Shown here one piece after another: positions 7,802-15,997 of a DNA stretch of 36,938 nt. The translations under genes were made by a program, and so were the position numbers. This DNA comes from an uncultured Acidobacteriia bacterium. GTDB lineage: Bacteria; Acidobacteriota; Terriglobia; Bryobacterales; Bryobacteraceae. Where the stretch lies: the NCBI GenBank assembly GCA_903881085.1, contig CAIRSA010000115.1:1-36938 (forward strand), given 5' to 3'. Under the pieces are notes generated by a model. That model searched no databases, was not told where the DNA came from, and saw nothing but the letters and a program-made list of their open reading frames with translations. Numbering within the stretch: the stretch's first letter is position 1; every line of letters starts with the position of its first letter.

Positions 7802-10015
7802 TCATTGGACAGATTCCAGATATTGGCACGCCATCGCCCGCGTCAGAGGCCCGTTCGGGGGCATTGGAAGTGTTGTTGGGATGCGTATATATTCGGCCTT
7901 GCCCGGTGAGAGCATCCCGCGCTCTTTGATTGCCCGGATGATTGCGACGAACTCGGCGGTGGAAATTGGCCTGTCTGGCTCAAAGTTACCGTACGATTCC
8001 TGGGATTGGTAGCCTGCATCCCGTTTGGCGTCGAACTCGCCACGTTTGCGCCAGAGTGGAATGAATCCGATTCCTTCCAGCATGCCATTGTCGGTTAGAG
8101 TTTCGATGGCTTTGAACTCGGGATGCGTGTAGGGAACGTCCGGGAAATGCGAATGGGTAACGCTTGGCCAGAGGTCAAATGCTTTTACCAGCATGGCTGC
8201 GGCTGCTGCGCGGGTCAGCGGTTCATCCGGTCCGAACGTACGGTCCGCCCGCTCGGCGATGACGCCTTTAAGAGCCAAGCGTTGGATGGCTGCAAACTGT
8301 GGGTGTGTGGGCTGAACGTCCCGCAGATAGACAAGTTTGATCTTCTGTTTTAGAAGTTCGTCTTGAAGGCCGGCAACGGCTAGTTGGCGAGGCGTGATTC
8401 CTTGTTTCACGCTCATGGCAGCTGAAATACCGGCGGCTTGGCCGAGTACGATCCAGAAAGGGTCCTGTCGGATCGATGAAAATGCAACGTGTGTAGTGGA
8501 AATGGCGGCTGCTACGAGAAGGTTTTCTATGCGTTGGGGAAGCATCGCGCCGTAGGGGACCTGTGTTGCAGTGGTTACTCCGGTAAGGTACATGTTGCCG
8601 TTGCCGAGCATTTCCGGCGTCAGGTTGTCGCGCTTGGGCTCTACTGGTTTTGCGTCGATGGGGTAGTGCGCCAGGCCGATGCTGTTAGTGAAGAAGGGAG
8701 GACGAAGACCGTTTGCACCGAGGAAGGCGTTCACATTCTGCTCGTTCAGTGTCTGGTCGCCAATGATGCGGCGGCCTTCCCGAGTGAACACGCGGTAGGG
8801 GATGTGTCCGTTTCCCGGCCAAGCCGACTTCGGTAGTCCCATGTGCTTGTAGCCTAGCTCCGTCTGCAGGTAATAAAGATAGCCGAGGGCGACGTTCTTG
8901 AACTTCTCATACATGTCGCGGCGTTCTTCACGAGTCGCTTCGGGCCAGCGCCAGTAAGCGCGGTCCAGCCCAGCCCGGAATTCCGATCCATTCCATTCGA
9001 TTTGAGAGTTGGGCAGAGCCGTCTCGCCGAGACAAGCCGAGCGTTTGGGATCGTTCTTAATGGCAGAGTAGAGAGAGGGGTCGTAATTGGGTGGGGGCGA
9101 CTTCAACAGATGGGAGTCGTCCTTCGCGGCATCGTAGTTGCACTGGATGCCAAGGCGGAGGATGTAGCCTGCCGGGGCGGCATCCTGCCGTCCGTTACTG
9201 CCGATTACCAGTTCCGCAGTCTGCTCCTGAACGTAGATTTCGCCAGCGTGCGGTTCCTCGGGACTGCGAGGTTCGCGTCCAACACGGTAGGGTGCGCCGG
9301 CCCAGGCGGCGATATCGCCTTCATGCGTGGCATCGACAAAGTTTGAAGCGTAGAGAATGAGGCGGGAGTTGGGCTTAGCTGGGGCGTAGGCATAGGATGC
9401 GGAGGCCTCTTCCGAGACAATGCCGACGACCTTACGATTGACCCGGATGACAGCGGTAGCGAAGCGGCGATAGAAGACCTTGATATTGGGATACTGTTGG
9501 AGCATCTCTTTTAGGATCTGGTCGGCAACTTGAGGCTCCCACACTCCGCCTTCGCCAGGGTCGTTGCCCCAATAGGAACCGGGATCGATGGGCCGGATGT
9601 CGGTTCTCGGTCTTGCTGTAGGCTCCGCGAGAAACTTGGCGCGTCTGGCGGCGAGGTTTGGATTGGCGGCGTTGTAGGCGGCGTAATGGGATTTGACGCG
9701 TTGCCGGAATTCTTCGAAGACGCCGCTCATGGATGCCCGGGAATAGGCGTCGATATTGGAGATGCCGTTAGAGAGCATGCCACCGAGGACGGGAGTGTCT
9801 TCGATAAGTGCGACGCGGACACCAAGCCGGGCAGCACCGATGGCGGCGCCAACACCCGCGGAACTTCCGCCGACAATCACAACATCATAGCTTTCGGATG
9901 GGGATTGCGCGTAGAGAGCAGTTGATACCGCAATCAACAATAATGAGTTTCTAAGGCTGAAAGATGACACCAGATGATTATCGTGTAAACTGACCGGCAC
10001 GGAAAGCACATGCAT
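7802..10015 (-). CDS. Secreted FAD-dependent oxidoreductase with C-terminal SLH repeats
   Basis: The N-terminal 560 residues are a flavoprotein of the same broad FAD_oxidored family as the 4771-6378 product. The dinucleotide fold reads YDVVIVGGSSAGVGAAIGAA, followed by LGGMLSNGIS, and FVDATHEGD lies further in. The last 170 residues contain S-layer-homology-like repeats: THPQFAAIQRLALKGVI...FGPDEPLTRAAAAAML, then FPDVPYTHPEFKAIETL, with a third partial repeat at the end (PLTRAMACQYL). A hydrophobic signal (SLLLIAVSTALYAQ) supports export. The reading frame is open up to 10138, but I chose ATG at 10015 because a longer form would overlap the divergent regulator. GTG at 9970 is also possible. 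The protein may be held at the cell surface. The substrate is unknown. Confidence 0.82.
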   Translation of the reverse strand: MHVLSVPVSLHDNHLVSSFSLRNSLLLIAVSTALYAQSPSESYDVVIVGGSSAGVGAAIGAARLGVRVALIEDTPVLGGMLSNGISNIDAYSRASMSGVFEEFRQRVKSHYAAYNAANPNLAARRAKFLAEPTARPRTDIRPIDPGSYWGNDPGEGGVWEPQVADQILKEMLQQYPNIKVFYRRFATAVIRVNRKVVGIVSEEASASYAYAPAKPNSRLILYASNFVDATHEGDIAAWAGAPYRVGREPRSPEEPHAGEIYVQEQTAELVIGSNGRQDAAPAGYILRLGIQCNYDAAKDDSHLLKSPPPNYDPSLYSAIKNDPKRSACLGETALPNSQIEWNGSEFRAGLDRAYWRWPEATREERRDMYEKFKNVALGYLYYLQTELGYKHMGLPKSAWPGNGHIPYRVFTREGRRIIGDQTLNEQNVNAFLGANGLRPPFFTNSIGLAHYPIDAKPVEPKRDNLTPEMLGNGNMYLTGVTTATQVPYGAMLPQRIENLLVAAAISTTHVAFSSIRQDPFWIVLGQAAGISAAMSVKQGITPRQLAVAGLQDELLKQKIKLVYLRDVQPTHPQFAAIQRLALKGVIAERADRTFGPDEPLTRAAAAAMLVKAFDLWPSVTHSHFPDVPYTHPEFKAIETLTDNGMLEGIGFIPLWRKRGEFDAKRDAGYQSQESYGNFEPDRPISTAEFVAIIRAIKERGMLSPGKAEYIRIPTTLPMPPNGPLTRAMACQYLESVQ

Positions 10016-10051
10016 GCACCTAACAGACAAAAACGGTTGTAGTATGGAGAA

Positions 10052-11365
10052 GTGAAATCGAGTACAGCCAAAATGCCAGCTGGATTGGTGAGCCCGGACG
10101 ATAAGCGATTCGCGCTGGAACAGGTTCTGAAGAGCCATACATTTCAGAAGAGCGAGTTGCTGATCCGCTTCTTGAAATACATTTGCGAATGCGAAATTTC
10201 GGGGAATGCTGGAACGATTACGGAGTATAGCATCGCCACGGGGGCGCTAGGCCGGCCGAAGGACTTTTCGCCGGAGGCGGATTCTTCGGTAAGGAGCCGG
10301 GCACATGCGTTGCGCCGCAAATTGGAAGATTACTACCGGGAAGAGTTGCCATCGGCTGGAATGAGAATCGTGCTGCCGAAAGGCAGCTATGTCCCCTACT
10401 TTGAAGCTGGCCAGCCTGAATTAGAGGTGGAAACCGATACGGTTCCTGCGGAGTTGGAGAAGCCCCGCAGGAGTCAGAGTCCTTTCATTCTCTTTGGTCT
10501 GGGTGCTTTCACAATGTTCTTGATTTTGCTGGGCGTTTACTTGCTGGTGGTGCGCCCGGAAGCGAGGGATGGGAGTCCGGCGATTGTTAAGCAGGCATGG
10601 GGCCCGTTGCTACAGCCAAATGCAGATGTGCTGGTGGTTGTGGCTATTCCGAAGCAGTTCTGGGCGAGGGAATTTGAATCTGGTGAAACGCCAAGGAATG
10701 AGCGATGGTATCCGCACTTGAGTCAGGATGAGGCGCTGCGGCATTGGTATTACGAGTCGTCAACGCCTCCGGCCGGCAGAACGATTCTATTGCACCCCAA
10801 TGTCGGATCGCCATTGTGGGGCGATATGGCGGGGGCAATGAGCGCAGTAAAAATTCTCGCGGCCAATGGCGTGAAGCACCAGTTGTTGCCTGAGCGAGTG
10901 TTGAAGTCATATGCGCTTCGCGGGCGCAACGTAATGTTGTTTGGGAATCCCGAGTACAGCAATTCGATCAGAAACGCATTAAGCAATGCGCCTCTGCAGG
11001 TACGTTATGATCCGGTCTCGCGGTGGGAAGCGGTCATGAACGGTAAGCCGGGGAGCGGGGAACCGGAGGCGTACCGGCGGGCAAAGGGCGATGATAACCT
11101 GGGCGTGATTAGCGTATTGGTCGACGACCAAGGGGATTCCCGGCCTACGCAGACGGTGGTGTTTTCCGGGCTTACCTCAGCAGGCACGCAGGCGGCGCAA
11201 GAGTTTTTCTCTTCTCAGGGATCTTTGAATGATCTGGCAGCGCGGTTCAAGGCGAGCGGAGTTGCAAAATGGCCACAATCGTACCAGGTTGTGATTGAAG
11301 CGTCGACAGACTTGAACCTGCCGACGAAACACCGCTACCGGACGCATAAGATTATCACTCCATGA
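10052..11365 (+). CDS. Membrane-anchored winged-helix transcriptional regulator (regulator 2)
   Basis: This is a paralogue of the 6429-7739 product with the same layout. A winged-helix domain covers about residues 15-117 (SSVRSRAHALRRKLEDYY, MRIVLPKGSYVPYF). A membrane helix spans about 144-166 (PFILFGLGAFTMFLILLGVY). The same uncharacterised outer domain follows, with AWGPLL, RWYPHLSQDE, HPNVGSPLWGD, LLPERVLKSYALRGRN and GNPEYS blocks. The GTG start at 10052 has GGAG only 2 nt upstream, which is too close. ATG at 10073 aligns better with the start of regulator 1 and is a real alternative. The gene is divergent from the SLH-flavoprotein and ends 77 nt before receptor 2, so it could control both. 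Confidence 0.8.
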   Translation: MKSSTAKMPAGLVSPDDKRFALEQVLKSHTFQKSELLIRFLKYICECEISGNAGTITEYSIATGALGRPKDFSPEADSSVRSRAHALRRKLEDYYREELPSAGMRIVLPKGSYVPYFEAGQPELEVETDTVPAELEKPRRSQSPFILFGLGAFTMFLILLGVYLLVVRPEARDGSPAIVKQAWGPLLQPNADVLVVVAIPKQFWAREFESGETPRNERWYPHLSQDEALRHWYYESSTPPAGRTILLHPNVGSPLWGDMAGAMSAVKILAANGVKHQLLPERVLKSYALRGRNVMLFGNPEYSNSIRNALSNAPLQVRYDPVSRWEAVMNGKPGSGEPEAYRRAKGDDNLGVISVLVDDQGDSRPTQTVVFSGLTSAGTQAAQEFFSSQGSLNDLAARFKASGVAKWPQSYQVVIEASTDLNLPTKHRYRTHKIITP

Positions 11366-11376
11366 GTCTGGAAACG

Positions 11377-11401
11377 TGTTACGTAACAAGTTAACAACTT
11401 G
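11377..11401. promoter_or_regulatory. Palindromic operator candidate upstream of TonB receptor 2
   Basis: TGTTACGTAACA at 11377-11388 is a perfect 12-bp palindrome with 54 nt to the receptor start codon, matching the site at 1266-1277 in form and spacing. A second, partly overlapping inverted repeat, CAAGTT-AAC-AACTTG, lies at 11387-11401. TTTGCT follows at 11404-11409. These features suggest a regulator site over or near the promoter of receptor 2. Confidence 0.65.
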
Positions 11402-11442
11402 CATTTGCTTTAGTTTGGGGATGTGATGGCATATTCTCGGAT

Positions 11443-14400
11443 ATGCTCAGTCTGCATCCATCCGTACCTATTTCCCTCACGCATTTGTTTGGCAAGATAA
11501 CGACTCAAGTGCTGGTTGGCACGTTGTTCCTCACTATTGCCAGTGCGCAAAGCACGCAAATTACCGGGCGTGTGATTGACCCATCGGGGGCGGCGACCCC
11601 CGGTTGCAAAGTGGCTGTCCGCAATTCCGATACGGGGCAAGAGCGTATTGTTGAAACGAATTCCGATGGCTACTATACGGCACCTTCGCTAGCTCGTGGC
11701 AAGTATTCGGTGTCGGCGGAAAAGTCTGGCTTTCAGGTCGGCCGGCGAACCGGTTTTGAGCTTGACGAAGGGCAAACCGTGCGTGTTGATTTCGAACTGA
11801 AGCTTGGAACGGTCGGTGAGACTGTGGAAGTGACTGGCGCCGCAGCGCTGTTGGAATCGGAGAGTTCGGCATTAAGCGCTGTTGTTACCAACCAGAAGAT
11901 TGTAGATCTACCGATGGTGAACAGGAATATTACGGCATTGATGTCGCTAATTCCTGGGGTGCGGCCAACGGCGAACCTGGGCAATATTTCCCGTTCGGCG
12001 CTGAATAGTATGAACGCATCGATCGGGGGCGGCGCGCCGAGCGCCAACAATCCACTGGTGGACGGAGTCGCTGCGGATGAGATGTTTTTCGGGCAACTGA
12101 CAATCAGCCTCTCCGTAGATGCAACGGAAGAGTTCCGCATCATCACGCATAATGCCAGTGCCGAGTATGGGCATACGGGCGGCGGTGTGGTGAACGTTGT
12201 GAGCAAGGCCGGCACCAACGAGTATCACGGCGCGTTGTTTGAGTTTTTCCGAAACCGGTCATTGAACGCAAACGATTTTTTTGCGAATCGGGTTGGCGCG
12301 GCAAGGACCGCTTTCAACTATAACAATTTTGGAATTGCCGGTGGCGGTCCGATGCTCATTCCAAAGGTTTACAACGGCAAGAATAAGAGCTTCTTCTTTA
12401 TCAATTGGGAGGAGTACAAGCAAAGGAGTTTGAGCCAGACGTTCCGCACGGTGCCAACGGATCTGCAGAAAAAGGGCGACTTTTCGCAGACATTGACTGC
12501 GCAAGGGGCGGTGATCAATGTGTTCGATCCTACGACGACGCGGCCGAATCCTGCCGCGGCAGGCACGTATTTTCGCGATGCGTTTCCGGGCAATGTAATT
12601 CCTGCGAATCGAATCAATCCGATCTCACAGAAGGTGTTGGGCTATTATGCTTCGGCGAATGTGCCTGGAGCGGCAGTGACGCACGCCAACAACTACTTTG
12701 GTTTGGCATCGGCGCCCCTGGACAAGTTACTGATCGGCGTGCGCGGGGACCATTACTTTTCCGCGGCGCGGAGGGTGTTTGTTAGATATACGCGGGATAA
12801 GACGCCGCAAGGATTAGCGAATTACTTTGGTAACTTGGCCGAGCCCAACACTTCCGATATCACGTTTATCCGCAATAGTGGGATTGTGGGCTATTCCGAT
12901 TCCATCCGGCCGAATCTGGTATTCGACGGCAGGTTTGGATACAACGACTACAAGACGCCCCGGCAAACCAGGAGCCTGGGTTTCGATGTGAGCACCATCG
13001 GACTGCCGGCGAGCTTGAATTCTCAGATGCAGCAGAATATCTTTCCCCGCTTTGCAATGAGCGATGTTTCCACGATTGGGGCGGATCCTGGGGACCAGAT
13101 CCGCAAGACGAACTCGACGCTGAGCGGCAATGGTGGACTGACTTGGATTCATGGGGCGCATACGAGCAAGTTTGGGGGAGAGATCCGCTATTACCGGGGC
13201 TTCGATTCGCAGTTGACTGGGGATTCGTTGACGTTCAATTTCAACCGGAGTTTCACGCAGGGGCCGAATCCGAACACGGCGTCATCAGCGGCGGGATTCG
13301 ATTTTGCGAGCTTCCTTTTGGGAACACCCGCTAGCGGAAATGCAACGCGATCCGCTACGGTTGGTTATAGCGAACATTATTATTCATTGTATGCCCTGGA
13401 TGACTGGAAAATTACTCCGAAGCTGACACTGAATACGGGCATAAGATGGGAGTATCAGTCGCCGTTTTATGATCGCTACAATGCAATTACTAACTTCGAT
13501 CCAGCAGCACAGTATAATCTCAACGGAATCGCGCTGCGCGGAGCAATGCTTTACGTCGGCCAAAGTGGCATTGGGCGGGGAGATCGCGATTCGCGTTGGA
13601 AGGATTTTGCGCCACGGATTGGGTTGGCTTACCAGGTGGCCGCGCGGACTGTGGTCAGGGCGTCGTTTGGCATCTTCTATTTGCCGATCACGGGCATCTC
13701 GTCGCGCTTGGGGCAGGCGGGCTTCACTATTAACAGTGCGATGACTACTTCGGCGGATGGCGGGTTGACGCCGCTGAATACAATTTCAAACCCCTATCCT
13801 GGGGGCATCGCGTTGCCGGTTGGCTCAAGCCAGGGAATGTCCACTGGCCTGGGGACGTCCGTTGGCGCCAACCCGCGGTCGTTGTGGGGCGGATATAGCG
13901 AGCAGTGGAGCATGAACATACAGCGTGCACTGGCTGGCAAGTGGTTGATCGAAATTGGTTACGAAGGCAACCGTGGCGTGTCTCTCCCCGCATCCTTCGC
14001 TTACCATCATTTGCCGCAGGATGCGTTGAAGTTAGGCACGCAGTTGCAGCAACTGGTTGCGAATCCGTTTGCCGCGATCATAAAGAGTGGACCTCTAAGC
14101 CTGACGCAAGTAACGAATTCGACTCTACTGAGCACGTATCCGCAATACACTGGCAACAGCGGGCTGGAGAACTGGGGGAACTCCATTTATCATGCCATGA
14201 CCTTGCGGCTCGAGAAGCGGTTTTCCTCCGGAGTGTCGTTGCTGGCTTCTTATGCATTCTCAAAGGTGATTGACGATACGCTGCGCGGTTCTTTTGGTGC
14301 GGCTGGGAGCAACAGTGTTCAGAACTGGGACAATTTGCGAGCCGAAAGGTCGATTTCGACGATCGATTTGCCGCACCGTCTTGTGACCACCGGAAGTTAT

Positions 14401-14886
14401 GCTTTGCCGTTCGGAAAGTTGGCGAACCCGGTGTTGCGGGCGATTGCGAATGGGTGGCAGGTGAATGGGATTCTTACGCTACAGAGCGGTGATCCGATTG
14501 CCGTGACGCAGAATGCACCGGCATTTGGGGGATTCCGGCCGAATGCAGTGGGCGACCCCAGCCGCCCGGACGCTACAATCGAACACTGGTTGAATCCCGC
14601 CGCATTCGTTGCCGCGCCTTCATTCACTTATGGGAATGCCGGGCGTAACTTGCCTCGGACACGCACGGATGTTTTTAAGGATCTGGATTTCTCATTACTG
14701 AGGAACTTTGTGATCCGCGAGTCAATGCGGCTGCAGTTTCGCGGTGAGGCCATCAATCTGACGAATACGCCAACGTTCGGCAATCCGAATGGCAATATCA
14801 GTTCAACCAGTTTCGGGGTAATTACAGGCCTGAGCGGGAATGCTACCGCGCGGCAGGTGCAATTAGGATTGAAGCTGCTGTTTTAG
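11443..14886 (+). CDS. TonB-dependent receptor, Oar-like, with carboxypeptidase-regulatory domain (receptor 2)
   Basis: This is a close paralogue of receptor 1 (1147 versus 1145 residues), colinear throughout. It has a signal peptide ending near residue 31 (VLVGTLFLTIASAQ). The regulatory domain starts QITGRVIDPSGAATPGCKV. The plug contains VVDGVAADE-like and HTGGGVVNVVSKAGT segments, and the barrel ends in the aromatic residue of LKLLF. Long blocks match receptor 1, for example LGLPASLNSQ/IGLPASLNSQ and SLWGGYSEQWS. Differences are scattered, so the duplication is not recent. It follows regulator 2 in the same direction. A 5S-derived repeat starts 22 nt after its stop codon, and hairpin A within it probably terminates transcription. 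The ligand is unknown. Confidence 0.92.
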   Translation: MLSLHPSVPISLTHLFGKITTQVLVGTLFLTIASAQSTQITGRVIDPSGAATPGCKVAVRNSDTGQERIVETNSDGYYTAPSLARGKYSVSAEKSGFQVGRRTGFELDEGQTVRVDFELKLGTVGETVEVTGAAALLESESSALSAVVTNQKIVDLPMVNRNITALMSLIPGVRPTANLGNISRSALNSMNASIGGGAPSANNPLVDGVAADEMFFGQLTISLSVDATEEFRIITHNASAEYGHTGGGVVNVVSKAGTNEYHGALFEFFRNRSLNANDFFANRVGAARTAFNYNNFGIAGGGPMLIPKVYNGKNKSFFFINWEEYKQRSLSQTFRTVPTDLQKKGDFSQTLTAQGAVINVFDPTTTRPNPAAAGTYFRDAFPGNVIPANRINPISQKVLGYYASANVPGAAVTHANNYFGLASAPLDKLLIGVRGDHYFSAARRVFVRYTRDKTPQGLANYFGNLAEPNTSDITFIRNSGIVGYSDSIRPNLVFDGRFGYNDYKTPRQTRSLGFDVSTIGLPASLNSQMQQNIFPRFAMSDVSTIGADPGDQIRKTNSTLSGNGGLTWIHGAHTSKFGGEIRYYRGFDSQLTGDSLTFNFNRSFTQGPNPNTASSAAGFDFASFLLGTPASGNATRSATVGYSEHYYSLYALDDWKITPKLTLNTGIRWEYQSPFYDRYNAITNFDPAAQYNLNGIALRGAMLYVGQSGIGRGDRDSRWKDFAPRIGLAYQVAARTVVRASFGIFYLPITGISSRLGQAGFTINSAMTTSADGGLTPLNTISNPYPGGIALPVGSSQGMSTGLGTSVGANPRSLWGGYSEQWSMNIQRALAGKWLIEIGYEGNRGVSLPASFAYHHLPQDALKLGTQLQQLVANPFAAIIKSGPLSLTQVTNSTLLSTYPQYTGNSGLENWGNSIYHAMTLRLEKRFSSGVSLLASYAFSKVIDDTLRGSFGAAGSNSVQNWDNLRAERSISTIDLPHRLVTTGSYALPFGKLANPVLRAIANGWQVNGILTLQSGDPIAVTQNAPAFGGFRPNAVGDPSRPDATIEHWLNPAAFVAAPSFTYGNAGRNLPRTRTDVFKDLDFSLLRNFVIRESMRLQFRGEAINLTNTPTFGNPNGNISSTSFGVITGLSGNATARQVQLGLKLLF

Positions 14887-14907
14887 CAGACCTGTCCACA
14901 TTGCATA

Positions 14908-14950
14908 ACTGCACTCGCGAGTGTGTGGGAGCGTAGGACGTCGCCCGATT
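14908..14950 (+). pseudogene. 5S rRNA 3' fragment (truncated copy 3)
   Basis: From ACTGCAC at 14908 to CCCGATT at 14950 the sequence matches the last third of 5S copy 1 with few changes. The first 70-odd bases of the 5S gene are missing, and the DNA before it is unrelated. The fragment cannot fold as a 5S rRNA. Confidence 0.85.
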
Positions 14951-14957
14951 AGCAAAC

Positions 14958-14996
14958 AGCCCGCTGGCAACAGTCCGCTGGCAACAGCGGGCTGTT
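14958..14996 (+). terminator. Hairpin A, copy 2 (with internal duplication)
   Basis: It has the same AGCCCGCTG...CAGCGGGCT stem as the hairpin at 990, but the block CCGCTGGCAACAG is present twice, separated by a T. It still can form the outer stem. The T tract is broken (GTTGC). It probably terminates the receptor 2 transcript. Confidence 0.7.
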
Positions 14997-15000
14997 GCTA

Positions 15001-15154
15001 TTTCAGTTGGCCCCGCCTTCGCCAAGGCTTCCGCCTCCGCTAAAGCTATGGCGGATCTACGATCGGCGGACGGCGCACGAGGTGCCGGAGTAAGTCGTCG
15101 CCCGATTTAAAGAAGCGCAACGCCCCGGCCAGCAATGGACGGGGCGTTTGTGCG
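15001..15154. repeat. Composite repeat, copy 2, ending in hairpin B
   Basis: It repeats the part order of 1021-1175: a GC-rich palindromic segment (15010-15070), a short 5S tail (CGTCGCCCGATT near 15096-15107), then hairpin B at 15115-15154 (ACGCCCCG paired with CGGGGCGT). It leads directly into the DUF4160 gene. Confidence 0.78.
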
Positions 15155-15175
15155 TGTGTGCGATAATCTAATGGG

Positions 15176-15436
15176 ATGCCGACCATCAGTTCTTTCTATG
15201 GGATTCTGATTCGGATGTACTACAACGATCACGATCCGTCGCATTTTCATGCGATCTATGGTGAATTCCAGGCGACCATTGCAATCGAAGCGCTCGAGAT
15301 ATTGGAAGGAGAGCTTCCGCGGCGGGCGCTCGAATTGGTTCTCGATTGGGCTGAACTTCATCAAGAGGAACTCCGGGAAGACTGGCGATTGGCCCGCGCA
15401 AACAGTGCACCCCACAAGATTGCGCCATTGAGGTAA
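15176..15436 (+). CDS. DUF4160 domain-containing protein
   Basis: This 86-residue protein matches the DUF4160 pattern throughout: MPTISSFYGI, then MYYNDHDPSHFHAIYGEF, then EGELPRRALELVLDW and a C-terminal LARAN segment. The histidines in DPSHFH are a family hallmark. DUF4160 genes are typically paired with DUF2442 genes, as here, and such pairs are often suspected of toxin-antitoxin or regulatory roles. No function is established to my knowledge. No clear ribosome-binding site precedes the start. The gene begins 21 nt after a 5S-type hairpin B. Confidence 0.88.
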   Translation: MPTISSFYGILIRMYYNDHDPSHFHAIYGEFQATIAIEALEILEGELPRRALELVLDWAELHQEELREDWRLARANSAPHKIAPLR

Positions 15437-15447
15437 TGGAGGGCTGA

Positions 15448-15729
15448 ATGTACTGGGACATTTTAGAAGTGAAAGCTGTAAGCAACGACGGGCTTTGGCT
15501 GCGGTTTGCGGATGGTGTGACCGGAATCGTGAGATTGAATTTATCCGACTTTACGGGCGCGTTAGCGCCGCTGAGTGATCCAAAATTTTTCGCAGAGGTT
15601 GGGTTAGAGCATGGCGCCCCCACCTGGCCAGGTGAGATTGACCTGGCGCCTGATGCTCTGTATCGAAAGCTCCAGAATCCGGTCGCCGGATCGGAGCCGA
15701 TATATTCCCATCCGGAGCAAATCAGTTAA
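15448..15729 (+). CDS. DUF2442 domain-containing protein
   Basis: This 93-residue protein matches DUF2442: LWLRFADGVTGIVRLNLSDF, then LSDPKFFAEV, GAPTWPGEIDLAPDALY. A GGAGGG ribosome-binding site at 15438-15443 supports the start, 11 nt after the DUF4160 stop, so the two are one operon. Its last codons and TAA stop (15727-15729) lie in DNA matching the middle of the 5S gene, starting at about 15724. The end of the gene therefore coincides with a repeat junction. The natural C-terminus may have been altered by that junction. Confidence 0.88.
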   Translation: MYWDILEVKAVSNDGLWLRFADGVTGIVRLNLSDFTGALAPLSDPKFFAEVGLEHGAPTWPGEIDLAPDALYRKLQNPVAGSEPIYSHPEQIS

Positions 15730-15791
15730 GCCTCTCAGACCCGATGGTTCTGCACGCGCGAGTGCGTGGGAGAGTAGGACGTCGCCCGATT
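15724..15791 (+). pseudogene. 5S rRNA 3' fragment (truncated copy 4)
   Basis: From AGTTAAGCCTCTCAG at 15724 it matches the second half of the 5S gene. With the hairpin after it, 15724-15829 aligns without gaps to 915-1020 with about six differences by eye. The first half of the 5S is absent. The left junction falls inside the DUF2442 stop region. Confidence 0.88.
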
Positions 15792-15798
15792 AACAAAT

Positions 15799-15823
15799 AG
15801 CCCGCTGGCAACAGCGGGCTTTT
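15799..15823 (+). terminator. Hairpin A, copy 3
   Basis: AGCCCGCTG at 15799-15807, GCAA loop, CAGCGGGCT at 15812-15820, then TTT. It probably terminates the DUF4160-DUF2442 operon. Confidence 0.82.
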
Positions 15824-15830
15824 GCTATTG

Positions 15831-15949
15831 TGGTGGGACCCGCCTTCGCCAAGGCTATGGCGGGCGGCGCATGAGGCGCCGGAGTAGGACGTCGCCCGAT
15901 TAAAAGAAGCAGAAACGCCCCGGCCGGCAATGGTCCGGGGCGTTTCTGC
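15831..15949. repeat. Composite repeat, copy 3 (shortened), ending in hairpin B
   Basis: A shortened GC-rich palindromic segment (15839-15880) is followed by an intact 18-base 5S tail, GTAGGACGTCGCCCGATT, and a perfect hairpin B at 15909-15949 (15-bp stem). Compared with the hairpin at 140-180, the third stem position-pair has switched from C:G to G:C with pairing kept. The stem also reads as a terminator for the opposite-strand gene that ends at 15998. Confidence 0.8.
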
Positions 15950-15997
15950 GTTTGGGATGAGTGCTATTCCCAGCAAATACCTAACTATCAGCATGGC

